Assembly (NCBI RefSeq): GCF_002259415.1
Contig: NZ_NPFY01000019.1
Location: forward strand, 1-64,000
DNA from: Rhodococcus sp. 14-2470-1b
GTDB lineage: Bacteria > Actinomycetota > Actinomycetes > Mycobacteriales > Mycobacteriaceae
DNA: 64,000 nt
Direction: 5' to 3'
Positions 34,773 through 42,537 of this stretch are shown piece by piece. The stretch's first letter is position 1. The number at the start of each line of letters is the position of its first letter. The notes beneath the pieces are model-generated. The model saw only the letters and a list, made by a program, of their open reading frames with translations. It had not been told where the DNA came from and ran no database searches. Position numbers and translations under genes: made by a program.

Positions 34773-35432
34773 ATGAACAAGGTTCTGCGGGCGACGCTGG
34801 CAAGTGCAGTCGTCATCACCACCGTCATCGGTATCGCGTCGTTCGTTCTCAGTTTCGCTGCGCTGTGGGACCTGGCGACCATGGCGGGTGTGCCCCGGAG
34901 CCTGTCCTGGCTGTGGCCAGTCATCGTGGACGGCACCATTCTGCAGGCCACCATCTCAGTGATTGCTCTCGCGCAGTTCGAGGATCAACGCAGTGGTCGA
35001 CGCTTCTTCTGGGCGGTGTTGGTCACGGCCGCTCTCGTCAGCATCGGAGCAAACGCCATGCACGCCTTCATTTCCGGCGCAGGCACATTGCATCCGGCGC
35101 TGTCTGCGACCATCGCCACCGTCGCGCCGGTCAGCCTGCTCGCCGCCACCCACGGCCTCGGCATTCTGGTCAGGGTCCCGTCGGGCACCGTGGTAACGGT
35201 CGACGAGATTCCCGCCGCCCACACGCACGAGCACGTCGAGACAAGTGCCGACATCGAAGAACCCCGCGAGATCACCCGGCGCGCTGATCCGATCGTCGAG
35301 CCCCTGCCGTCCGTCCATCCCACGCAACGAGTTCAGTCGGAGGGTTCAGACGTCGATCCGCTCGTCGACGTGGACCGATGGGTACTCGACGACGACCGTG
35401 TCGAGGATCTTTACCCGGTCGATGCACCCTGA
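34773..35432 (+). CDS. DUF2637-family membrane protein
   Basis: This 219-residue protein has four membrane helices in the first ~130 residues, in the DUF2637 pattern (FVLSFAALWDLATMAGVP, WLWPVIVDGTILQAT, HPALSATIATVAPVSLLAATHGLG). An acidic, disordered cytoplasmic tail of ~85 residues ends in RWVLDDDRVEDLYPVDAP. DUF2637 proteins occur on actinobacterial plasmids and integrative elements as well as on chromosomes. I see no transfer genes nearby. Its function is unknown. Confidence 0.75.
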   Translation: MNKVLRATLASAVVITTVIGIASFVLSFAALWDLATMAGVPRSLSWLWPVIVDGTILQATISVIALAQFEDQRSGRRFFWAVLVTAALVSIGANAMHAFISGAGTLHPALSATIATVAPVSLLAATHGLGILVRVPSGTVVTVDEIPAAHTHEHVETSADIEEPREITRRADPIVEPLPSVHPTQRVQSEGSDVDPLVDVDRWVLDDDRVEDLYPVDAP

Positions 35433-35490
35433 GCAGGCACGAGGCAATGAGCACCGATGGACCGGCGCAGTCCGTGGCACCATCGAGAAG

Positions 35491-35988
35491 ATGACCGACG
35501 TGACGCCGCTACAGCCAGGCCCCGGGCAGGAGTCGGTGTGGGACTACCCTCGCCCTCCGCGTCTGGAGCATTCGAACCGATTGATCACCGTCAGGTTCGG
35601 GGGGATCCTCGTCGCCGAGACCAGGGAGGCGTGGAGAGTCCTCGAAACGAGCCATCCGCCGACGTGGTATATCCCGCGCGACGACGTCGCCGCAGATGCC
35701 CTGAGGCCGTCGGCGGCACGGTCCACCCACTGCGAGTGGAAGGGCGCGGCAACGTACTGGGATGTCGTCTGCGGTGGCGCGGTGAGCGAAGGCGCGGCGT
35801 GGAGTTACGAGACTCCGACGGAACAATTTCTGCCCATCACAGGGCATCTCGCGTTCTCACCCAGTCGCTTGGAATGTGAGGTCGACGGTGAACGCGCCAC
35901 CCCGCAGGAAGGTGGATTCTACGAAGGCTGGATCACCAGCGACGTTGTCGGCCCGTTCAAAGGCATCCCCGGCAGCTGGGGTTGGTGA
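35491..35988 (+). CDS. DUF427-family protein
   Basis: This 165-residue soluble protein has the DUF427 core: VRFGGILVAETREAWRVLETSHPPTWYIPRDDV, then STHCEWKGAATYWDV and AFSPSRLECEVDG. It is a small beta-rich fold of unknown biochemical role, widespread in actinobacteria. ATG 35491 is chosen because homology begins shortly after it; the upstream open frame overlaps the DUF2637 gene. It converges on bluB with a one-base gap. Confidence 0.82.
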   Translation: MTDVTPLQPGPGQESVWDYPRPPRLEHSNRLITVRFGGILVAETREAWRVLETSHPPTWYIPRDDVAADALRPSAARSTHCEWKGAATYWDVVCGGAVSEGAAWSYETPTEQFLPITGHLAFSPSRLECEVDGERATPQEGGFYEGWITSDVVGPFKGIPGSWGW

Positions 35989-35989
35989 A

Positions 35990-36643
35990 CTACTGCTGCC
36001 GGAACCGCTCGTGGTGAACGGCGTCGGACAGGGGACGGCGATTGCGCCAGCCGAAGCGTTCCAGGTCAGGGACCTCCTGGAATTCGGTGACCGGTCCCAC
36101 GCACAGCCACGCTATGGGCCTCACCGGGGACGGTATGTCGAGTAGTTCGGTGAGGAACTGCTCCTGGTAGAACGAGACCCAGCCGACCCCGATCCTCTCC
36201 GAAACTGCAGCGAGCCACAGGTTCTGGATAGCGAGTACCGCGGAGAACAATCCGGTGTCGTCGACGGTTGCGCGGCCGAGTATGTGCGTGCCGCCGCGCT
36301 CCGGGTCGTAGGTGACGACGACGCCGGTGCGGCTCGATTCGATTCCCTCGATACGGATCGGGTCGAACGTCGCGCGCCTGTCCGCAGGCAGGGAGTCGGC
36401 GAACGCCACCCGTTCGTCGGCGACGTGCTTCGCGAAGGCGGCAAGAGTGTCCGGGGACTGCACGACGACGAAATCCCACGGCTGAGTGTTGCCCACACTG
36501 GGCGCGTGGTGTGCGGCGTCGAGAATTCGGTGAAGCATGGCGTCGTCGATGCACGTCCCGTCGAACTCGGCGCGTACGTCACGCCTCGACCGGATGGCCG
36601 TGTGAACGGACATGTGTTCGCCGGCGCCGTTGCCGAAAGTCAT
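35990..36643 (-). CDS. bluB: 5,6-dimethylbenzimidazole synthase BluB
   Basis: This flavin-destroying member of the nitroreductase fold fragments reduced FMN to 5,6-dimethylbenzimidazole, the lower ligand of cobalamin. The marks are AIRSRRDVRAEF, AAHHAPSVGNTQPWDFVV, VVVTYDPERGGTHILGR, LAIQNLWLAAVSERIGVGWVS and ELERFGWR-like PDLERFGWRNRRPL. ATG 36643 overlaps the stop of the upstream GGDEF-EAL gene by 4 nt, so translation is coupled; ATG 36613 is an internal alternative. No other cobalamin gene is nearby. Confidence 0.88.
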   Translation of the reverse strand: MTFGNGAGEHMSVHTAIRSRRDVRAEFDGTCIDDAMLHRILDAAHHAPSVGNTQPWDFVVVQSPDTLAAFAKHVADERVAFADSLPADRRATFDPIRIEGIESSRTGVVVTYDPERGGTHILGRATVDDTGLFSAVLAIQNLWLAAVSERIGVGWVSFYQEQFLTELLDIPSPVRPIAWLCVGPVTEFQEVPDLERFGWRNRRPLSDAVHHERFRQQ

Positions 36644-38907
36644 GATGTCTGCACCTCTCCACTCAGTCTCGCATCGATCGCTGCGACAGCCGCGGGTATG
36701 TCGGCGGCCGGCACGGGACGGCCCAGATGGAAACCTTGAGCGTGGTCGCAGCGAAGGTCCTTCAACGCCAGGAGCGTCTGCTCGTTCTCGACGCCCTCGG
36801 CTACGACGGTGAGCCCGAGTGTCCGGGCGAGGTCGATCGTGGAGCGGACGATCACCTGGTGTGCGACGACCGATGTCATGTCGGCGACGAAGACCTTGTC
36901 GATTTTCAATTGCTGTACGGGCAGAGTCTGCAGGTACGCGAGCGAACTGTACCCGGTGCCGTAGTCGTCGATGACGAGCGTGACGCCGAGATCACGCAGC
37001 TTGTTCAGGGTTTCGATGGCCCCGGGCGGGTCCGTCATCGACGACGTTTCGGTGATCTCGATCGCGAGTGTCGACGGATCGAGGTGCGAGGTGTTCAGTA
37101 CTCGCGCAACCTGCTCGACGAGTGTGGTGTCCAACAGGTTTCGGGTCGAAATGTTGACCGAGACGGTCAGGTCGATGCCGTCTTCGCTCCATGCTTGCCG
37201 TTGTGTGGCGACCTCGGTGAGCACGTAGTCGAGTAGCGGTCTGATCAGGCCGGTGCGCTCCGCCACGGGAAGGAATGCCGCGGGTTCGACGAGGCCGCGT
37301 TCCGGATGGTTCCACCGCAGGAGGGCTTCGACGCCGATCGCCCTCATCGTCTTCAGGTCGACCTGCACTTGGTAGTAGATAGCGAGGTGTCGTTGCTCGA
37401 TAGCGTTTCCCAGCTCGCTGAGCAGTGACAGCTGGGCTCTGTTGTCGCGATCCATCGAACCGTCGTACACGGCAATACGTGGTTGCACTGTTTTTGCGTA
37501 TTGTGTTGCGCGATAGGCCTGTTTGGCCAGTCCTTCGGTGGTGGCCGACGTCTCGGATCGAGTCCTGTTCGCGGACAGGGCAATGCCGATGCTGACTTCC
37601 ACGAGCAGTGTGGCCGGGCCGACGGTAACGGGCTGATTCAGTGACGCATGCAGGCGCCCTGCGACATTGACGGCGTCCGACCGTTCGGCGTGGAGGACCA
37701 CGGCGAACTCGTCTGCCCCGACTCGACCGATCACGCCGACTCGACCGATCGAAGCGCCGAGCCGTAGTGCAACCGCGCGCAACACGTCGTCACCGATACC
37801 GTGGCCGAAGGTGTCGTTGATCTCGTGAAACCGGTCGACGTCGATGATCAGGAACGCCAATGGCGTGTCGCGGCGACTGTCGTGGGACATCCATTTCTCG
37901 ACGCCGATGCGGTTGGACAAGCCCGTGAGTTGGTCTGTTTCGGCCACACCGCGCAGTGCGCGCGTCTGTCGTGCCAGGAGCAGGAGCAGCTCGGACACGC
38001 GGATGAACACGAGGACGACGAGAACGGTGGCGCATGCCACCACGCCCCAGCCCCATTCCGCCACCGGCTCGCCGCGGATCAAGAGGATGGCCATGGCCGC
38101 GGGGGCGGTGAGAGTAGCGGCAGTGACGACCACGACGGTGGGGAAGCTGAACGAGGCAGCCGCTGTGTCCGCCGGGCCTCGCCGCGGCTTCGGCGACGCG
38201 AGAGTGCACACCGACGGGTGCAGGGCGGCCGTTCCGACCAGGAGGTAGAAGGCGAGATACCCGGCGTCGGTCACGCTCGTACCGATTCCGACGAACGAAG
38301 TGGAGGTCGCTTCGGCGGCGAGATCGGCTGCTAGGACCACGACTACGGCGACGGTGAGCAGACGATAGGACACGCTCCGCCATTGCGGTGCGCCGACGAA
38401 GTGAACGAGCAGACCGAGCAGGTACACATCCATCGCCGGATAGGCGACGGCCAGCACTCCTTCGGCGGTGGACACGTCGACCGAATCGGGACGTACGACG
38501 AACACCCACAGCAGCAGACCGAACGCGATCATCACGATGGCACTGTTGGCCACGTGACCGAGTTGGCCTCGCCGCCAGCCCCGGTGGACCAGAAGGTAGA
38601 GCCCCGATGCGAGAACGGGGTATCCGGCGAGGTAGATGATGTCGACGACGGTGATGGCGGGTGGCGAGTCCGCCGTCGCCAGAACGAACGCCGTCGCGTC
38701 ACCCAGGGCCCAGAGTCCGCTCCCGATCGCGATCAGAATCCACCCGGACATCGATGCAGGCCGGTTCACCGCAACGCCGACGACGACTGCGGCGACGGAC
38801 GCGACAGAGACGGCCACGAAGAGCGTGTTCGAGGGAGCGCCAGTCGGCATCGACAGGTACACGGCGCAGGCGGTGATGCCGAACGCGGGGAACAGCCACC
38901 ATTTCAC
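36640..38907 (-). CDS. Membrane GGDEF-EAL protein, second paralogue (GADEF)
   Basis: This is a paralogue of the protein at 3631-5973, with the same layout: ~310 residues of membrane helices, GGDEF, then EAL. The cyclase motif is GADEF at residues 397-401, with the second Gly replaced, so cyclase activity is doubtful. The EAL set is complete: EALLRW at 527, SVNIS, IEITET, DDYGTGYSS at 647, QLKIDKVF and VVAEGVEN. The EAL and DDY positions are identical to those of the paralogue, consistent with duplication. It is 25 residues shorter, lacking the Ser/Pro-rich tail. It is coupled to bluB downstream. Confidence 0.9.
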   Translation of the reverse strand: MKWWLFPAFGITACAVYLSMPTGAPSNTLFVAVSVASVAAVVVGVAVNRPASMSGWILIAIGSGLWALGDATAFVLATADSPPAITVVDIIYLAGYPVLASGLYLLVHRGWRRGQLGHVANSAIVMIAFGLLLWVFVVRPDSVDVSTAEGVLAVAYPAMDVYLLGLLVHFVGAPQWRSVSYRLLTVAVVVVLAADLAAEATSTSFVGIGTSVTDAGYLAFYLLVGTAALHPSVCTLASPKPRRGPADTAAASFSFPTVVVVTAATLTAPAAMAILLIRGEPVAEWGWGVVACATVLVVLVFIRVSELLLLLARQTRALRGVAETDQLTGLSNRIGVEKWMSHDSRRDTPLAFLIIDVDRFHEINDTFGHGIGDDVLRAVALRLGASIGRVGVIGRVGADEFAVVLHAERSDAVNVAGRLHASLNQPVTVGPATLLVEVSIGIALSANRTRSETSATTEGLAKQAYRATQYAKTVQPRIAVYDGSMDRDNRAQLSLLSELGNAIEQRHLAIYYQVQVDLKTMRAIGVEALLRWNHPERGLVEPAAFLPVAERTGLIRPLLDYVLTEVATQRQAWSEDGIDLTVSVNISTRNLLDTTLVEQVARVLNTSHLDPSTLAIEITETSSMTDPPGAIETLNKLRDLGVTLVIDDYGTGYSSLAYLQTLPVQQLKIDKVFVADMTSVVAHQVIVRSTIDLARTLGLTVVAEGVENEQTLLALKDLRCDHAQGFHLGRPVPAADIPAAVAAIDARLSGEVQTS

Positions 38908-39019
38908 CAGGGTGCGTCCTTCCCTGCGTCCTGTACCTGCGCTCGGCCGATGTGATCCACTCTAGGGGAGCCGGTGCTCGTCGTAGGTGAACACCGGCAA
39001 CTACAGGGCGATCGTTTTG

Positions 39020-39038
39020 CTAGGTAAGCCTTAGCTGG
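39020..39038 (+). promoter_or_regulatory. IdeR/DtxR iron box upstream of the second siderophore-binding lipoprotein gene
   Basis: CTAGGTAAGCCTTAGCTGG matches the IdeR/DtxR consensus at 15 of 19 positions, with a perfect first half (TAGGTAAGCCT). It ends 15 nt before GTG 39054, the same distance as the box at 19561 has from its own gene. It may also influence the divergent GGDEF-EAL gene, whose start is 113 bp away. Confidence 0.78.
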
Positions 39039-39053
39039 GTTACTTTTGCTTGC

Positions 39054-40007
39054 GTGTTCAACAAAGCTATCGTTCGCGCCACCTCCGCTGTGGCAGTACT
39101 CGCCCTCGCCGCCGGTTGCTCGTCCAATTCGGGAGACGAACCGCAATCCACTGAATCCTGGAATTACACAACTGCATTCGGCAATACCGTGACGACCGAC
39201 GCGCACCCCGACACGATCGTCGTCGACGCGTACAGCGCTGCCGCACTGTGGGACTACGGCATCCGCCCGGACGGTGTGTTCGGATTCGGACTGGCCGACG
39301 GATCCGCGCTCGGCACTGCCGAAGCCGATCGAATGACCGTCATCGGCACCGACTCGGTGTTCGACACCGAAGCCGCCGCGGCACTCGATCCCGACGTGAT
39401 CATCGGGTACGCGAAGGAGGCTGCACCGCAGTCCTGGACGTGGTGGGACGCCTCGCAGGCCGAGCAGATCGCTGCTGTGGCGCCGTTTCTCGGAGTCGAC
39501 GTCAGCCTGTCGATCGACGAGTCGCTCGAACAGTACCGATCCATCGCGGAGGCCCTGGGAGCCGACGTCGACAACCCCGACATCGCTGCTGACCGTGAAG
39601 ACTTCGAAGCGGCGAAGCAGCGGGTGAAGGACGCAGTCGCGAACAAGCCCGGACTGACGGTCATGCCACTGAACGTCGACACCGACGGTATCTACATCGG
39701 CACCGAGAACCTCGTCGTACTGAAACTGCTGCGTGAGCTCGGCTTGACCCTCGCCGGTCCGGAAGCGGACGGCCCATGGTCGACGGTGAGCTGGGAAAAC
39801 GTGCCTCAGTACCCGGCCGATATCGTCCTCGAATACCCGGCGAGCAAACCCATCCTCGCCGACTCCGCGATTTACCGATCTCTGCCCGCCGTAGCGGGAG
39901 GCCAGGTCCTCGACTGGGACGACAAGCGCCCCAACACCTACGCCGAGTACGCCGACTGGCTCGGGCAGCTGGCGGACACCATCGAGAGCGCGAACAAGCT
40001 CACCTGA
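39054..40007 (+). CDS. Iron-siderophore-binding lipoprotein
   Basis: This 317-residue lipoprotein has signal LAAGC and a class III binding-protein layout: TIVVDAYSAAALWDYGIRPDGVFGF, ALDPDVIIGYA, a central helix, and a C-terminal TYAEYADWLGQLADTIESAN. It resembles actinobacterial siderophore binders more than vitamin B12 binders. The IdeR box just upstream supports iron uptake. As with the gene at 19595, no permease or ATPase gene is adjacent. Start GTG 39054 is the only one that keeps the signal peptide intact. Confidence 0.86.
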   Translation: MFNKAIVRATSAVAVLALAAGCSSNSGDEPQSTESWNYTTAFGNTVTTDAHPDTIVVDAYSAAALWDYGIRPDGVFGFGLADGSALGTAEADRMTVIGTDSVFDTEAAAALDPDVIIGYAKEAAPQSWTWWDASQAEQIAAVAPFLGVDVSLSIDESLEQYRSIAEALGADVDNPDIAADREDFEAAKQRVKDAVANKPGLTVMPLNVDTDGIYIGTENLVVLKLLRELGLTLAGPEADGPWSTVSWENVPQYPADIVLEYPASKPILADSAIYRSLPAVAGGQVLDWDDKRPNTYAEYADWLGQLADTIESANKLT

Positions 40008-40064
40008 ACCCGCGGAAGCAAAACCCATGGCGTCGGCGACGCGCTCGGATTACCGTCACATCCT

Positions 40065-40598
40065 GTGATCACGTTTCGGCGCGTCGTCGACGCGGATTTT
40101 CCGCTGATCGGGCAGTGGCTGTCGCAGCCGCACGTCGCACGCTGGTGGAACCAAGAGTCCACCGCCGAGGCAGTGAAACGAGATTTCGGTCCCGTCGCGC
40201 GCGGCGAGGAACCCGCTCAGGACCTGCTGGCCTTCGAGGACGGCAAGCCGTTCGCCCTCGTCCAGCGATGCAGGTGGGCCGACTACCCCGAGGACCTCGC
40301 TGCGATTGCCGCGTACATCGACATGCCCGCCGAGGCCGCCACGATCGACTACCTGATCGGTGAGGCATCCGAGATCCACCGTGGCCGCGGAACACGATTG
40401 ATCGCAGCGTTCGCGGAGGACACCTTCCGGGCCTATCCGTCGTCGGACAGCATCATCGTTCCGGTCGTCGCGGGCAACCGTCAGTCGTGGCGGGCGTTGG
40501 AGAAAGCCGGGTTTCGGCGCATCGGCGAAGCCGAGCTCGAAGCGGACAATCCGATCGACCCACCGCTGCACTACGTGCAGCGCCTGGACCGCGTCTGA
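40065..40598 (+). CDS. GNAT acetyltransferase, AAC(6')-like
   Basis: This 177-residue acetyl-CoA-dependent N-acetyltransferase resembles the aminoglycoside 6'-N-acetyltransferase branch: WLSQPHVARWWNQES, IDYLIGEASEIHRGRGTRLI (the acetyl-CoA loop) and NRQSWRALEKAGFRRIGE. The same fold also acetylates siderophore precursors, and the gene follows an iron-regulated lipoprotein gene by 57 bp, so both roles are possible. It starts at GTG 40065. Antibiotic resistance should not be assumed from the sequence. Confidence 0.8.
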   Translation: MITFRRVVDADFPLIGQWLSQPHVARWWNQESTAEAVKRDFGPVARGEEPAQDLLAFEDGKPFALVQRCRWADYPEDLAAIAAYIDMPAEAATIDYLIGEASEIHRGRGTRLIAAFAEDTFRAYPSSDSIIVPVVAGNRQSWRALEKAGFRRIGEAELEADNPIDPPLHYVQRLDRV

Positions 40599-40629
40599 CG
40601 GACACCGAGGGCGGGAGCACAATCTCCTC

Positions 40630-42495
40630 ATGGAGATTGCTGTCCTGCTCGTCGTGCTCGCGATCGGCGTCCTCGCCGTCGCGGCACTCGCCGAACGACT
40701 CGACGTCCCGGCGCCGCTGCTGCTGATTCTGGTGGGTGCCGCGGCGTCGTACGTTCCCGGCGTCCCCGAGATCCATCTCGAACCGGAGGTGGTCCTTCTC
40801 GGCCTGCTGCCGCCACTGCTGTACGCCACGGCAATTCAATCGTCATTGGTCGACTTCAATGCCAACCGACGGTCGATTCTGCTGCTGTCGATCGTTCTGG
40901 TGATCGCGACGACGTTCGGCATCGGTGCCGTCGTACATGCGCTTCTCCCGGGCATCTCGTGGCCGGCGGCGTTGGCGATCGGGGCCGTCGTCGCACCTCC
41001 GGACGCCGTCGCGGCCACCGCGATCGGCCGCCGCATCGGACTGCCTCGTCGAGTCGTCACCATCCTCGAAGGAGAGTCTCTGCTCAACGACGCCACCGCG
41101 TTGGTCGCGCTGAGCACGGCGATCTTCGCCCTCGGGCATTCGGTTCACGTCGGTCAGGTCGGACTGGACTTCCTCGTGGCTGCAGGTGGGGGCGTTGCCA
41201 TCGGTCTGGTGACCTTCCTGGTCGTCGCGAAACTGCGTCGGCGATTGACCAATCCTGTTCTCGACACCGCCATTTCGTTCATCGTCCCGTTCGCCGCGTA
41301 CCTTCTCGCCGAGGAGGTGCACGCGTCGGGTGTGCTCGCCGTCGTCGTCGCGGGGCTTCTGCTGGGGCACAAGGCGCCCATTCTGCAGTCCGCGCAGTCG
41401 CGGATCGCCGAGCGAATCAACTGGCGAACCATCGCCTACATCCTCGAGAACGCCGTCTTCCTGTTGATCGGTCTGCAGGCGTCGTGGCTGCTCCGCGACG
41501 TCGGGACCAGTGCGTTGCCCGCCACGACCATCGTCGCCGTCTGCGCCGCGACACTCGTCGGCGTCATCGCGATTCGTATGGTGTGGGTGTTCGTCGCGCG
41601 CTTCGCGTTGATTCACCCCGGCGCCGACGCGTCGACCGGTGTGGTCCCGTCCTGGCGCTACACGCTCCTGATCGGGTGGGCCGGGATGCGCGGAGTGGTG
41701 ACGCTGGCCGCCGCGTTCGTGATCCCCTTGGGGACGGAGTACCGCGAAATTCTGCTGCTGATCGCCTTCACCGTGGTCGCAGGAACCCTGTTCGTGCAGG
41801 GCCTCACGTTGCCTGTCCTCGCACGCCTGTTGAAGGTGCCGTCGCCGGACCCGATGGACGACGCGTTGGCGCGAGCGACCCTGCTGCAGCAGGCGTCGAA
41901 GGCCGGGGAGAAGGCACTGGACGAGCTCGAGTACGACGATCCGCACGGAGTGGAAGCCCTGGTCCGCCAGCGCGTCGAGCAGCGGAATTTCTCGGCGTGG
42001 GAACGGCTCGGTACCACCGCCGAACAGGAGACCCCGAGCGAGCTGTACGCGCGGGTCCGTCTGACGATGATCGAGGCCGAGCGTGCCCGGATCCTGGAGA
42101 TCAGAAGCACCGGCACCGTCCCGTCCGAGGTGGTCGGCGAGGTTCTCGCCATGCTCGACGTCGAGGAGTCGATGATCGACATCGCAAGCGAGGACCGTAG
42201 CGAGATCAAGGTGTCCAATGCGCGGCGCGTCCACCCCGGGTCCGGGTGCGAGGAACTGGACCGATACCCGGTGGCGGAGAACCTGTCCGACGGTACGTGC
42301 CATGAATGCATCCGCGAGGGGACGGAATGGGTCGCCCTGCGGCAGTGCCTCGAATGCGGCAACGTCGCCTGCTGCGACTCGTCGCCCAAACGACACGCAA
42401 CGGCCCACTTCCACGCCACGACGCACCCCGTCATGGAGTCCGCCGAACCCGGTGAGAACTGGCGCTGGTGCTACATCCACCACGTCACTGCCTGA
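40630..42495 (+). CDS. Na+/H+ antiporter (CPA1) with C-terminal UBP-type zinc finger
   Basis: This 621-residue protein has about 12 membrane helices over residues 1-400 with CPA1 marks: LLPPLLYATAIQ, VVAPPDAVAATAIGRR, EGESLLNDATALV and WAGMRGVVTLAAA. A helical cytoplasmic region follows (~410-530). The last ~85 residues form a zinc finger of the ubiquitin-protease (UBP) type, with CHEC, QCLECGNVACCDSS and a series of His (RHATAHFHATTHP) ending in WRWCYIHH. The antiporter should exchange Na+ or K+ for H+; the finger may bind a ligand or partner. The next gene, dinB, lies 35 bp downstream. Confidence 0.9.
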   Translation: MEIAVLLVVLAIGVLAVAALAERLDVPAPLLLILVGAAASYVPGVPEIHLEPEVVLLGLLPPLLYATAIQSSLVDFNANRRSILLLSIVLVIATTFGIGAVVHALLPGISWPAALAIGAVVAPPDAVAATAIGRRIGLPRRVVTILEGESLLNDATALVALSTAIFALGHSVHVGQVGLDFLVAAGGGVAIGLVTFLVVAKLRRRLTNPVLDTAISFIVPFAAYLLAEEVHASGVLAVVVAGLLLGHKAPILQSAQSRIAERINWRTIAYILENAVFLLIGLQASWLLRDVGTSALPATTIVAVCAATLVGVIAIRMVWVFVARFALIHPGADASTGVVPSWRYTLLIGWAGMRGVVTLAAAFVIPLGTEYREILLLIAFTVVAGTLFVQGLTLPVLARLLKVPSPDPMDDALARATLLQQASKAGEKALDELEYDDPHGVEALVRQRVEQRNFSAWERLGTTAEQETPSELYARVRLTMIEAERARILEIRSTGTVPSEVVGEVLAMLDVEESMIDIASEDRSEIKVSNARRVHPGSGCEELDRYPVAENLSDGTCHECIREGTEWVALRQCLECGNVACCDSSPKRHATAHFHATTHPVMESAEPGENWRWCYIHHVTA

Positions 42496-42523
42496 GAAAG
42501 TTCGTACCTGTCGGACCGTCGTG

Positions 42524-42537
42524 CGAACATATGTTCG
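42524..42537. promoter_or_regulatory. LexA (SOS) box at the dinB start
   Basis: CGAACATATGTTCG is a perfect palindrome of the actinobacterial SOS form CGAAC-N4-GTTCG. It overlaps the ATG at 42531. TATGTT at 42530-42535 inside the box also fits a -10 (TAnnnT), so bound LexA would block transcription of dinB directly. Confidence 0.8.

Noticed and set aside
33994-36000. A mobile element carrying the WhiB3-like, DUF2637 and DUF427 genes
   Set aside because: DUF2637 occurs on integrative elements, and direct repeats lie nearby, but there is no integrase, transfer gene or tRNA attachment site, and base composition of the genes is ordinary.
40065-40598. Calling the GNAT protein an aminoglycoside-resistance gene
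   Set aside because: The fold resemblance is real, but the same branch includes metabolic and siderophore acetylases, and the context favours a chromosomal role.
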